The notes under the pieces were generated by a model. The model was not told the origin of the DNA. It saw nothing but the letters and a program-made list of their open reading frames with translations, and ran no database searches. This document shows positions 1 through 6,612 of a stretch of 9,679 bases of DNA, one piece after another. The position numbers were made by a program, and so were the translations under genes. Each line of letters opens with the position of its first letter. The first letter of the stretch is position 1. Source of the stretch: DASTCC01 sp035711465 (GTDB lineage: Bacteria; Acidobacteriota; Vicinamibacteria; Vicinamibacterales; SCN-69-37); NCBI GenBank assembly GCA_035711465.1, contig DASTCC010000054.1, positions 1-9,679 on the forward strand, written 5' to 3'.

Positions 1-35
1 CCCCCTCCGACCCTCCTCCGACCCTCCTCCGACCC
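1..35. repeat. 11-bp tandem repeat just downstream of the ADOP gene
   Basis: The unit CCCTCCTCCGA occurs perfectly at 11-21 and 22-32. A shortened, slightly diverged copy lies at 1-10, and the first bases of another run into the ADOP stop codon. Read on the minus strand, in the direction of ADOP transcription, the unit is TCGGAGGAGGG, so each copy carries a Shine-Dalgarno-like GGAGGAGG. It may be a slippage-prone microsatellite, or the ribosome-binding region of a gene lying beyond the window. The array may continue outside the window. Confidence 0.8.
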
Positions 36-2768
36 TCACGCCTCCGCGCGCAGCGCGTCGTTCGGATCCACCTGCGTCGCTCGCCGCGCCGGCAGATAGC
101 TCGCGCACACCGCGACGCCGAGAAGCATCGCACCGACGGCGGCGAAGGTCGCCGGATCGGACGGAGCGACCGAGTAGAGCAGCGACGTCAAGTACTGCGT
201 CAGCACGAGCGCGCCGCCGAAGCCGATGGCGACGCCGCTCGCGGCCAGCGCCAGGCCCTCGCCGAGCACGTGTGCCCGCACGTCGCCCGCTCTCGCGCCG
301 AGCGCCATGCGGATGCCGATCTCGCGTACCCGCTCGCTGACACCGAGACTCAGCACGCCGTGGATGCCGATCGCGGCGAGCACGAGCGCCATCGCCGCGA
401 ACAGGGACAACAACGACGTCGTGAAGCGTCGCTCGCCGATCGACTGCGCCAACGTCTCGTCCAGCGCTTCGACGCCGAACACCGCCAGCGCCGGATCGAC
501 GTCGCGAATCACACGCGTCACCGCCGGCATCATCGCCGCCGCCTCCATCCCGGCCGTCTTGACGAGCAGCACGCCCGCGCCGTTGAACGATGGCGCCTGA
601 CTGAGCGGGTAGTAGACGGCAATCGGCGCCGGCGCGGCGATGCCCTGGAACAGCTCGTTGGAGACGACGCCGACGATGCGGCGGCGGGCGCCCCACTGGC
701 CGATCTCGTGGCCGATCGGATCCAGATTCGGAAACAGCTTCGCGACCGCGGCTTCGTTCACGATCGCGACCGGCGCGCCCGTGGTCGTATCGCTGTCGAG
801 AAACACGCGGCCGCTCTTCACCCGCAGGCCGACGGTGTCGAAGTAGCGCGGCGTGACGCGGCGCACCGAGATCTCGGGTTGCGTGGCCGCTTCCGCTTCG
901 CGGCCGACGATGACGAAGGAGCTGGTGAAGCCGGGATCGAGCGGATGGCTGCCGGCGATCGCGGCGCTCGCGACACCGGGGAGGGAAGCGGCGCGATCGA
1001 CGACCGCGCGCGTGAACGCATGCATCTCCGGAAAGTTCGGGAAGCCGGCGTTGGTTGGATAGCGGCTCGCCGGCAGCTGGAATTCGGCCTTGACGACGCC
1101 GGCGGATTGGAAGCCGGGGTCGATCGCGCGGATGTGCCAGAAGCTCCGAATCAGCAACCCGGCGGCGGCGACGAGAACCACCGCGAGCGCGACCTCAGCG
1201 ACGACGAGGATCGACCGAATGCGGCGGCGTTCGCGGCTGCCGGTCGAGGATCGGGTCGACTCGGCGGCGAGCGCCGATCGCGGCCGGATGCCGATCGCCT
1301 GCAGGGCAGGGACGATGCCGAAGAGCACGCCGACGACCATCGACACGATCAGCATCACTATGAGCACGCGGAGATCGATGCTGACGTCGCCGAGCCGCGG
1401 CACGTTGGCCGGACCCATCGCGACGAGCCACGAGACCGCCCCGTAGGCGAACGCGACGCCGAGGGCGCCGGCGGTGACCGACAGCGCCATCGATTCGACG
1501 AGGAACTGACGAAGGATGCGCCACGATCCGGCGCCGAGCGCGGCGCGCACCGCGACCTCGCGCTGGCGGCCGGCGCCGCGCGCAAGCAGCAGGTTGGCGA
1601 CGTTCACGCACGCCACCATCAGCACCAGACCGACCGCGACGATCAGCGTGATGAGCGCCGGCCGCGACGGACCGAAGATGACGTCGCCGAGCGGCTCGAC
1701 GAATGCGCCGCGGGCGGCGTTGGTGTCGCGGTAGCGCCGTTCGAGATCCGCGGCGAGCGACGTCACTTCCTGATGGGCCTCGGCGGCCGTCCGACCGGCC
1801 GCCAGCTTGCCCAGCATGAACAGCGGATGGTTGCCGCGCGAGCTCGGGCTCGGGTTGGGATTCGGCTGCATCGGCGCCCACACGTCGACGCGCACACGGG
1901 TGCCGCGATCCGCGAAGGACCGCGAGTACGCGGCCGCGCCGAGAATCTGCAGCACGCCGAAGTCGGCCTGCTCCGGGACGACGCCGATCACCGTGAAGGG
2001 CCGATCGTTGACGCGCATCTCCCGGCCGATGACGCCGGCGTCGCGGTCGTAGAGACGCGTCCACAAGCCTTCGCTGATCAGCAGCACGCGCGGACCGCCG
2101 GCGCGATCTTCCTCGGCGGTGAACACGCGGCCCGCGATCGGCTCGATGCCAAGGAGCGGCAGGACGTCGTGCGAGGCGGCGATCGCGGCCAGTCGAACGG
2201 GGTCGCCGGCGTCGGGCGTCAGATTCACCTCGGTCGCGGTGACGGCGCCGAGGGCTTCGAGCGTTCGCGCGTCGCGGCGGACGTCGATGAAGTCGGGCAG
2301 CGACGCGGGCTCGCGCGTGGTGCCGGTGTTGCGATCGGTCTCCCAGACCATTACCAGTCGATCGAGGTCGCGCCAGGGCGACGGGCGCAGCAGGACGCCG
2401 TCGACCACCGAGAAAATGGCGGTGTTGAGACCGATGCCGATCGCCAGGCTGAGAATCGCGACGGCCGCGAAGCCCGGGCGGGCGCGATGCAGCCGGAACG
2501 CGTAGCGAAGATCCTGAAAGAAGCTGCGCATGAGCGTGGTCCTCGTCGAGAACGGATGCGGCAGTGCGACGTCGGCGAGCCGGAATCGCACGGGAAACGT
2601 GACGGCCTGCCGGCAGTACCAGGCGTCGGCGCGCCATTGCCCGATCGCCCGCGCGCGGGCGGCGTGCAGGTCGTCGAGATTGGCGGCGATGTCGTCGCGG
2701 AGCCCCGCGGGCAGCAGGGCGCAGAGCAGCCGTCGTGCGGACGCCGGCGGCGGCTTGAGCGTCGTCAT
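36..2768 (-). CDS. ADOP-family permease: FtsX/MacB-like orphan ABC transporter permease
   Basis: This is a 910-residue inner-membrane protein of the acidobacterial duplicated orphan permease type: two FtsX/MacB-like permease halves in one chain and no ATPase gene beside it in the window. Residues 1-70 form the cytoplasmic prefix typical of the family, with a WYCRQA motif. Membrane segments are visible near 99-127, 372-394, 423-451, 467-491, 518-541, 783-807, 837-857 and 875-892, that is four per half. A large MacB-type periplasmic domain follows the first segment of each half (about 128-370 and 545-780). FtsX signatures close each half: REVAVRAALGA near 403-413 and VREIGIRMALGA at 814-825. 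I chose ATG at 2768 because it shares its A with the PadR stop (TGATG), which suggests translational coupling; a GTG one codon upstream is also possible. The transported substrate is unknown. Residues 303-310 (NPNPSPSS) are encoded by a short GC-rich repeat. Confidence 0.93.
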   Translation of the reverse strand: MTTLKPPPASARRLLCALLPAGLRDDIAANLDDLHAARARAIGQWRADAWYCRQAVTFPVRFRLADVALPHPFSTRTTLMRSFFQDLRYAFRLHRARPGFAAVAILSLAIGIGLNTAIFSVVDGVLLRPSPWRDLDRLVMVWETDRNTGTTREPASLPDFIDVRRDARTLEALGAVTATEVNLTPDAGDPVRLAAIAASHDVLPLLGIEPIAGRVFTAEEDRAGGPRVLLISEGLWTRLYDRDAGVIGREMRVNDRPFTVIGVVPEQADFGVLQILGAAAYSRSFADRGTRVRVDVWAPMQPNPNPSPSSRGNHPLFMLGKLAAGRTAAEAHQEVTSLAADLERRYRDTNAARGAFVEPLGDVIFGPSRPALITLIVAVGLVLMVACVNVANLLLARGAGRQREVAVRAALGAGSWRILRQFLVESMALSVTAGALGVAFAYGAVSWLVAMGPANVPRLGDVSIDLRVLIVMLIVSMVVGVLFGIVPALQAIGIRPRSALAAESTRSSTGSRERRRIRSILVVAEVALAVVLVAAAGLLIRSFWHIRAIDPGFQSAGVVKAEFQLPASRYPTNAGFPNFPEMHAFTRAVVDRAASLPGVASAAIAGSHPLDPGFTSSFVIVGREAEAATQPEISVRRVTPRYFDTVGLRVKSGRVFLDSDTTTGAPVAIVNEAAVAKLFPNLDPIGHEIGQWGARRRIVGVVSNELFQGIAAPAPIAVYYPLSQAPSFNGAGVLLVKTAGMEAAAMMPAVTRVIRDVDPALAVFGVEALDETLAQSIGERRFTTSLLSLFAAMALVLAAIGIHGVLSLGVSERVREIGIRMALGARAGDVRAHVLGEGLALAASGVAIGFGGALVLTQYLTSLLYSVAPSDPATFAAVGAMLLGVAVCASYLPARRATQVDPNDALRAEA
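1842..1863 (-). repeat. GAATCC/CCCGAGCCC-type short repeat inside the ADOP coding sequence
   Basis: On the minus strand this reads GAATCC followed by AACCCG, AGCCCG and AGCTCG, an approximately 6-bp periodic run that keeps the reading frame and encodes Asn-Pro-Asn-Pro-Ser-Pro-Ser-Ser in the first periplasmic domain. Very similar strings (GAATCC next to CCGAGCCCG) lie in the intergenic regions at 3242-3265 and 9201-9221, so this looks like one member of a dispersed low-complexity repeat class. Confidence 0.5.
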
Positions 2769-3115
2769 CACCGTTTGCGTCCGCGGCCGGCACCGCCGAA
2801 CAGCGGATCCAGGCCGGTCCAGAGCGCCTCGAACGCGCGCCGCGAGTCGCGCAGCTTCTCGACCGCGGCATCGGTGACGACGAACGTCCGCCGCCCGCGT
2901 CCCCCTTCGCGCGGCCCCGGCTCGGCCTTGATCGATCGGACGAGGCCGCGCTCCTCGAGCCGGCGCAACGCGATGTACACGGCCGCCGGCGCCGCGGCGC
3001 GACCCGTGCGCGATTCGATCTCGCCGACGATCGGCGCGCTGTGCGCCCGGCCGCCGAGCTGCAGGATCGCCAGTAGCACCTGATGTTCGAACTCGCCGAG
3101 CGCTTCTCGCGGCAT
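2768..3115 (-). CDS. PadR-family winged-helix transcriptional regulator
   Basis: This 115-residue protein is a short PadR-type repressor of the kind commonly paired with ADOP permeases. The start MPREALGEFEHQVLLAIL is the usual opening of that subgroup. The winged helix spans about residues 8-82: recognition region with AVYIALRRLEERGLVRS near 45-61, then a wing with the basic GGRGRRTFVVT near 71-81. The remainder is a short helical tail with a very basic end (RGRKR). The open frame runs further upstream, but only the ATG at 3115 gives the family-typical N-terminus; the extension would cross the intergenic region and the divergent gene. There is no clear Shine-Dalgarno. The stop overlaps the ADOP start by one base. 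Likely role: autoregulation of the PadR-ADOP pair, with a ligand-binding or stress cue unknown. Confidence 0.93.
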   Translation of the reverse strand: MPREALGEFEHQVLLAILQLGGRAHSAPIVGEIESRTGRAAAPAAVYIALRRLEERGLVRSIKAEPGPREGGRGRRTFVVTDAAVEKLRDSRRAFEALWTGLDPLFGGAGRGRKR

Positions 3116-3150
3116 GGTGGGATTAGACGGGATATTAGCACAGCTAGTTT
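3116..3150 (-). promoter_or_regulatory. Putative promoter of PadR-ADOP, possibly leaderless
   Basis: Reading the minus strand toward PadR, TCTAAT (3127-3122) matches the sigma-70 -10 consensus TATAAT at five of six bases and lies 6 nt before the ATG. A second AT-rich hexamer, TAATAT (3137-3132), lies 10 bp further up. No convincing -35 box is visible. If TCTAAT is the -10, transcription would start at or next to the A of the start codon, which agrees with the absence of a Shine-Dalgarno. Confidence 0.4.
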
Positions 3151-3157
3151 CGTAGCT
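3142..3157. promoter_or_regulatory. Short dyad, candidate operator in the divergent intergenic region
   Basis: AGCTA at 3142-3146 and TAGCT at 3153-3157 are perfect inverted repeats separated by 6 bp. The dyad is just upstream of the -10-like boxes of PadR and is the only symmetric AT-containing element in this region. PadR proteins bind short dyads of this general layout, but the half-site is not the classical ATGT/ACAT, so assignment is speculative. Confidence 0.3.
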
Positions 3158-3160
3158 CGA

Positions 3161-3178
3161 TTCGCTCGCTTCGCTCGC
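3161..3178. repeat. 9-bp direct tandem repeat
   Basis: TTCGCTCGC occurs twice in a row (3161-3169 and 3170-3178) in the PadR/peptidase intergenic region. A looser TTCGCGCTCGC occurs at 9197-9206 in the other large gap. No function is evident. Confidence 0.6.
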
Positions 3179-3190
3179 ACGCGTCGAGAC

Positions 3191-3265
3191 TCGGGCTCGC
3201 GGATCGGGGCAAACCTCTTGTCGATCTTCGACCGTGTTCGAGAATCCGAGCCCGGACCCCGAGCC
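3191..3265. repeat. CCGAGCCC-type repeats forming an imperfect inverted repeat
   Basis: The stretch at 3242-3265 contains GAATCC, CCGAGCCCG and CCCCGAGCC in succession. The segment 3192-3204 is nearly its reverse complement: it pairs with 3244-3254 apart from a two-base bulge, leaving about 39 nt in the loop. The same words recur on the minus strand at 1842-1863 and 9201-9221. The repeat lies in the leader of the peptidase operon, upstream of its putative -10. Confidence 0.5.
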
Positions 3266-3284
3266 GTACACGTGTCCAGACATG

Positions 3285-3299
3285 AGATAACCTCGTCCG
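3285..3299 (+). promoter_or_regulatory. Putative -10 region of the peptidase/guanidino operon, possibly leaderless
   Basis: TAACCT (3288-3293, TAnnnT form) lies 6 nt before the ATG at 3300, the same spacing as the -10-like box of the divergent PadR gene. There is no Shine-Dalgarno between it and the start codon. A -35 hexamer is not recognisable at the usual distance. Confidence 0.35.
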
Positions 3300-5267
3300 A
3301 TGCGACAGTCGGCCGGCCGCTCGATTCTCTTTTCGATCCTCCTTCTCGCGCCGCTCGCGGGGCAGACGCCGCGGCCGAGCGCGATCGTCGACAGCGCCGC
3401 GCTCTTGCGCGACCTGAAAACGCTCTCCGCCGACGACATGCAGGGCCGTCGCGTCGGGACCCCGGGTGGGGCCAAGGCCCGCGCCTACGTCATCGAGCGC
3501 TTCAAGGCGGTCGGCATCAAGCCCGTCGGTGCGTCCTACGAGATGCCGTTTGCGTTCGCCGGCCGTGGCAGCGGCGCGGAACAGACGGGCGTCAACGTCG
3601 TCGGCGTCGTCGACGGCACTCGACAGCCGCAGCAGTACATCGTGGTGACTGCGCACTACGACCACGTCGGCGAACGCAACGGCGAGGTCTTCAACGGCGC
3701 GGACGACAACGCGTCGGGCACGGCGGCGCTCTTCGCGCTCGGCGAGTATTTCAGCAAGAACCGGCCCGCGCACTCGATTCTCTTCGCCGCGCTCGACGGC
3801 GAAGAGAGCGGCCTGCGCGGCGCGCACGCGTTCGTGAAGGCGCCGCCGGTGCCGGCCGCGTCGATCGCGATCAACCTCAACATGGACATGATCGGCCGCG
3901 ACCCGGACGACAAGCTGTACGTCGTCGGCACGCGCACGCAGGCCTACCTGAAGCCCTTCATCGAGCGCGTCGCGGCGAAAGCGTCGATCACGCTGCTGAT
4001 GGGGCACGACGATCCGACGCAGAAGGAAGACTGGACGACCCAGTCGGATCAGTACGCGTTTTGCCAGGTGAAGATCCCGTGCCTGTACTTCGGCGTCGAG
4101 GACTTCGCGCAGCATCACAAGGCCACCGACGACTACGAGACGATGTCGCACGATTTCTACGTCCGCGTCGTCGAGACGATGGTCGCCGTCGTCCGCGAGT
4201 TCGACGGCGGACTCGACGTCGTCATGAAGCAGCGCGCTGGCACGGGCACGGCGGATGTGAAGGCGGCGCCGGCGGATCAGATCGCGTTGACGATCGCCAA
4301 CGCCGGCGTCTCCACGACCGCCGGATTGCTGATGCCCGAGGGCACGGCGCGCGCGCCGGTCGTGCTGCTCGTCGCGGACGCGACCACGTCGGCGGCGCTG
4401 AGCGACGCGCTCCGTGCCGGCGGCGTCGCCGCGGTGACCGCCGATTTTCCCTGGGGTATCTCTTCGGACGCCGATGAGACGGCGCGCCGCGTCGCTGCCA
4501 TCGTCAGCCACTTGCGCAACGACGTCCGTTTCCCGCTGGTCACGGTGCTGGGTCAGGGCGCTCGCGCGTTGTCCGCGGCGATCGGCGCTCGCGCGGCTCG
4601 CGCCGACGGCTTCGCCCTTCGCGACGGCGCAGCGGCGGGGAGCGCCGAAGCTGCGGCGTCCCTCACCGACGAGGTGGGGCGGATGCGCGCGAAGACGCTC
4701 ACGCTCGCCGCCGGCGAGGATGTGGCCAGGGCCGCGGCCGAGGTGATCGCGTTCGCGAAGGGAGTCCCGGCGCTCGGCCGGAGCGGCACGACGCCGGCGC
4801 GCCCGGCGCTGGCGCGCCGCAGCCTCCGTGACACCGTGATCGCCCGCATCGGCACGACGCGGATCGCCATCGAGTACGGCCGGCCGTCGAAGCGCGGCCG
4901 CGCGATCTGGGGATCGCTCGTGCCGTGGGATCGCGAGTGGATGCCCGGCGCCGACGAGGCGACGACGCTGACGACCAACCGGCCGATCGTGATTGGCACG
5001 CTCGAGGTCCCGGCCGGCGATCACACGCTCTACGCGTGGCCGAAGGCCGACGAGTTCACGCTGATCGTGAACAGGGAAGTCGGCCAGTTCCACACCGTCT
5101 ATCGCGCCGATCGCGATCTCGGCCGCGTGCCGATGACGATGGCCAGGCGCAGCGAGCCGGTCGAGGTGATGACCTACGAGATCGATCCGGCGGCCAACGT
5201 CATCAAGCTGATCTGGGACGACCGCGAGTACCGCGTGCCATTCGCGGTCAAGACGCCGGAGCCGTGA
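3300..5267 (+). CDS. Secreted M28-family zinc aminopeptidase with C-terminal DUF2911 domain
   Basis: This 655-residue exported protein starts with a short Sec-type signal (hydrophobic core about residues 8-20). Residues 30-305 are a peptidase M28 domain. AHYDH supplies H119, GADDNASG supplies the bridging D135, DGEES holds the catalytic E168 and ligand E169, NMDMIGRD holds D196, and HHKATDDYE holds H273, so the co-catalytic zinc set is complete. Residues about 315-490 resemble an alpha/beta-hydrolase core, but the nucleophile elbow reads LGQGAR (417-422), with glycine where serine is expected. Residues 505-652 are a DUF2911 domain (IEYGRPSKRGRAIWG, WMPGADEATTLTTN, LYAWPK). The family frees N-terminal amino acids from peptides in the periplasm or outside the cell; the specificity here is not readable. 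It is first in a five-gene chain and overlaps the next gene by 4 nt. The start is ATG without a Shine-Dalgarno. Confidence 0.9.
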   Translation: MRQSAGRSILFSILLLAPLAGQTPRPSAIVDSAALLRDLKTLSADDMQGRRVGTPGGAKARAYVIERFKAVGIKPVGASYEMPFAFAGRGSGAEQTGVNVVGVVDGTRQPQQYIVVTAHYDHVGERNGEVFNGADDNASGTAALFALGEYFSKNRPAHSILFAALDGEESGLRGAHAFVKAPPVPAASIAINLNMDMIGRDPDDKLYVVGTRTQAYLKPFIERVAAKASITLLMGHDDPTQKEDWTTQSDQYAFCQVKIPCLYFGVEDFAQHHKATDDYETMSHDFYVRVVETMVAVVREFDGGLDVVMKQRAGTGTADVKAAPADQIALTIANAGVSTTAGLLMPEGTARAPVVLLVADATTSAALSDALRAGGVAAVTADFPWGISSDADETARRVAAIVSHLRNDVRFPLVTVLGQGARALSAAIGARAARADGFALRDGAAAGSAEAAASLTDEVGRMRAKTLTLAAGEDVARAAAEVIAFAKGVPALGRSGTTPARPALARRSLRDTVIARIGTTRIAIEYGRPSKRGRAIWGSLVPWDREWMPGADEATTLTTNRPIVIGTLEVPAGDHTLYAWPKADEFTLIVNREVGQFHTVYRADRDLGRVPMTMARRSEPVEVMTYEIDPAANVIKLIWDDREYRVPFAVKTPEP

Positions 5268-6070
5268 GTGCAGTGATCCGACCCGCGCTCATCGGGCTGC
5301 CGTACGACGGCAGCTCGTCGTATTTGCGTGGCGCCGCGGCCGCGCCGCCGGTCATCCGCGAGGCGCTGCAGTCGACGGCCGCCAATCCCTGGGCCGAGCG
5401 GATGGTCAAGACGCTGTGCGAGGACGGGTTCGAGGACGTCGGCGATCTGACGCTCGACGGCGGAGAAGCGGCGCGGCGGGAGATCGAACGGGCGATCGCG
5501 GCGCTCGTCGATCGCGGGCGGCCGTTCATCGCGCTCGGCGGCGATCACTCCATCACCTATCCGATCCTCCGCGGCCTGCGCGCCGCCGGCGACGGGCTCA
5601 CGATCCTCCACCTCGACGCGCACCCGGATCTCTACGACGAGTACGAGGGCGATCGCTTCTCGCATGCCTGTCCGATGGCGCGGATCATGGAAGAACGCCT
5701 GGCCGCGCGCGTCGTTCAGGTGGGCATTCGCGCCGCGACCGCGCACCAGCGCGAGCAGGCGCTGCGCTACGGCGTCGAGCAGATCGACATGCGCGCCTGG
5801 ACCGACGGCGCCCGGCCGGCGATTGCCGGCAACGTCTACCTGTCGATCGATCTCGACGCCATCGACCCGGCGTTCGCGCCGGGCGTGTCGCACCGCGAGC
5901 CGGGCGGCCTCAGCGTCCGCGACGTGCTCGCGCTCATGGATCTGCTCGACGTCAACCTCGTCGGCGCCGACGTCGTCGAGTTCAACCCGCGGCAGGACAT
6001 CGGCGGCCTCACCGCCGGCGTCGCCGCGAAGATCGTGAAGGAGCTGCTCGCCAAATGGCAAACGGCCTGA
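5264..6070 (+). CDS. Agmatinase/arginase-type ureohydrolase
   Basis: This 268-residue cytosolic enzyme of the ureohydrolase (arginase/agmatinase) family hydrolyses a guanidino group to urea plus an amine. All binuclear-manganese ligands are present: H95 in GGDHSITYP, D118, H120 and D122 in DAHPDLYD, and D196 and D198 in SIDLDAIDP. EPGGLSVRD near 212-220 is the usual following loop. The segment after the second metal motif reads FSHACPMARIME (132-143) where agmatinases usually have SHGTPF, so it belongs to a divergent branch. Arginine, agmatine, guanidinobutyrate and formiminoglutamate are all possible substrates. The start is GTG at 5264, overlapping the upstream stop by 4 nt (GTGA); GTG at 5273 is an alternative. 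It overlaps the FMN reductase gene by 16 nt, so it is clearly part of the operon. Confidence 0.9.
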   Translation: MSAVIRPALIGLPYDGSSSYLRGAAAAPPVIREALQSTAANPWAERMVKTLCEDGFEDVGDLTLDGGEAARREIERAIAALVDRGRPFIALGGDHSITYPILRGLRAAGDGLTILHLDAHPDLYDEYEGDRFSHACPMARIMEERLAARVVQVGIRAATAHQREQALRYGVEQIDMRAWTDGARPAIAGNVYLSIDLDAIDPAFAPGVSHREPGGLSVRDVLALMDLLDVNLVGADVVEFNPRQDIGGLTAGVAAKIVKELLAKWQTA

Positions 6071-6612
6071 CGATTTTGGGAATCTCCGGCAGCCTTCGCG
6101 CCAAATCGTTCAACACCTTCGCTCTTCGCGCCGCCGCTGAGCTCGCGCCGAAGGACGTCCGCATCGTCCACGCCGACATCTCCGATCTGCCGCTGTACAA
6201 CGAGGACATGCGGGCGGCCGGCTATCCGGCGCCGGCCGAGCGGCTGCGCGGGCAGGTGCGCACCGCCGACGGCGTTCTGCTGGTCTCGCCCGAATACAAC
6301 TACTCGGTGCCAGGCGTGCTCAAGAACGCGATCGACTGGGTGTCGCGGCCGCCCGACCCGCCGTTTTCGGGCAAGCCCGCGGGTATCATGGGCGCGAGCA
6401 ATGGCCTCTTCGGCACCGCGCGCGGGCAGCATCACCTCCGCCAGGTCTGTCAGGCCGTGAACCTGCTGGTGATGGCGAGGCCCGAAGTGATGATCCCGAA
6501 AGCGGGAGAGAAGTTCGATGCCGACGGCCGCGTGATCGACGCCCATACGCACGACGTCATCGTCAGGTTCATGGCCGCGCTGGCCGACTGGGTGCGCCGG
6601 TTTCGCGCGTGA
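6055..6612 (+). CDS. NAD(P)H-dependent FMN reductase (flavodoxin-fold oxidoreductase)
   Basis: This 185-residue protein matches the short NADPH-dependent FMN reductase family (ChrR/azoreductase type). The FMN-phosphate loop is GSLRAKSFN at 12-20 after a first beta strand, and the flavin-ring loop is SPEYNYSVPGVLKNAIDW at 78-95. A third signature, GASNGLFGTARGQ, lies at 113-125. Such proteins are soluble homodimers or tetramers that reduce flavins, quinones or other electrophiles with NAD(P)H. The ATG at 6055 lies inside the preceding gene (16-nt overlap) and has AAGGAG at 6038-6043, 11 nt upstream. The downstream gene starts in its stop codon (GTGA). Its role among guanidino-metabolism genes is not clear; it may handle oxidative by-products or be a passenger. 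Confidence 0.92.
   Translation: MANGLTILGISGSLRAKSFNTFALRAAAELAPKDVRIVHADISDLPLYNEDMRAAGYPAPAERLRGQVRTADGVLLVSPEYNYSVPGVLKNAIDWVSRPPDPPFSGKPAGIMGASNGLFGTARGQHHLRQVCQAVNLLVMARPEVMIPKAGEKFDADGRVIDAHTHDVIVRFMAALADWVRRFRA

Noticed and set aside
2769..2771. GTG at 2771 as the ADOP start
   Set aside because: It is possible, but the ATG one codon later forms the common TGATG overlap with PadR and gives the same protein less one residue.
270..3083. A 937-codon open frame on the plus strand opposite ADOP and PadR
   Set aside because: Its product is dominated by Arg, Asp, His, Ala and Gly with no recognisable domain, as expected for the antisense frame of a GC-rich gene. The minus strand here has two well-recognised families.
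1195..3180. A 661-codon frame on the minus strand in another phase over ADOP/PadR
   Set aside because: It is an Arg/Ala/Ser-rich shadow of the ADOP and PadR reading frames with no motif.
3218..3246. TTGTCG-17-AGAATC as a sigma-70 promoter for the peptidase operon
   Set aside because: The -10 part is a poor match and would leave a leader of about 45 nt with no Shine-Dalgarno; the TAACCT box near the ATG is at least as good.
3116..3475. N-terminal extension of PadR to 3475
   Set aside because: It would add about 120 residues of non-homologous sequence across the promoter region and the divergent gene; the family start MPREALGEFE lies at 3115.
3083..4477. A 464-codon plus-strand frame overlapping the peptidase start
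   Set aside because: It is an Arg-rich shifted frame of the peptidase with no domain, and it crosses the divergent promoter region.
3144..5093. A 649-codon minus-strand frame opposite the M28 peptidase
   Set aside because: The composition is that of antisense translation (Arg, Asp, Val, His); the plus strand carries a complete M28 active site.
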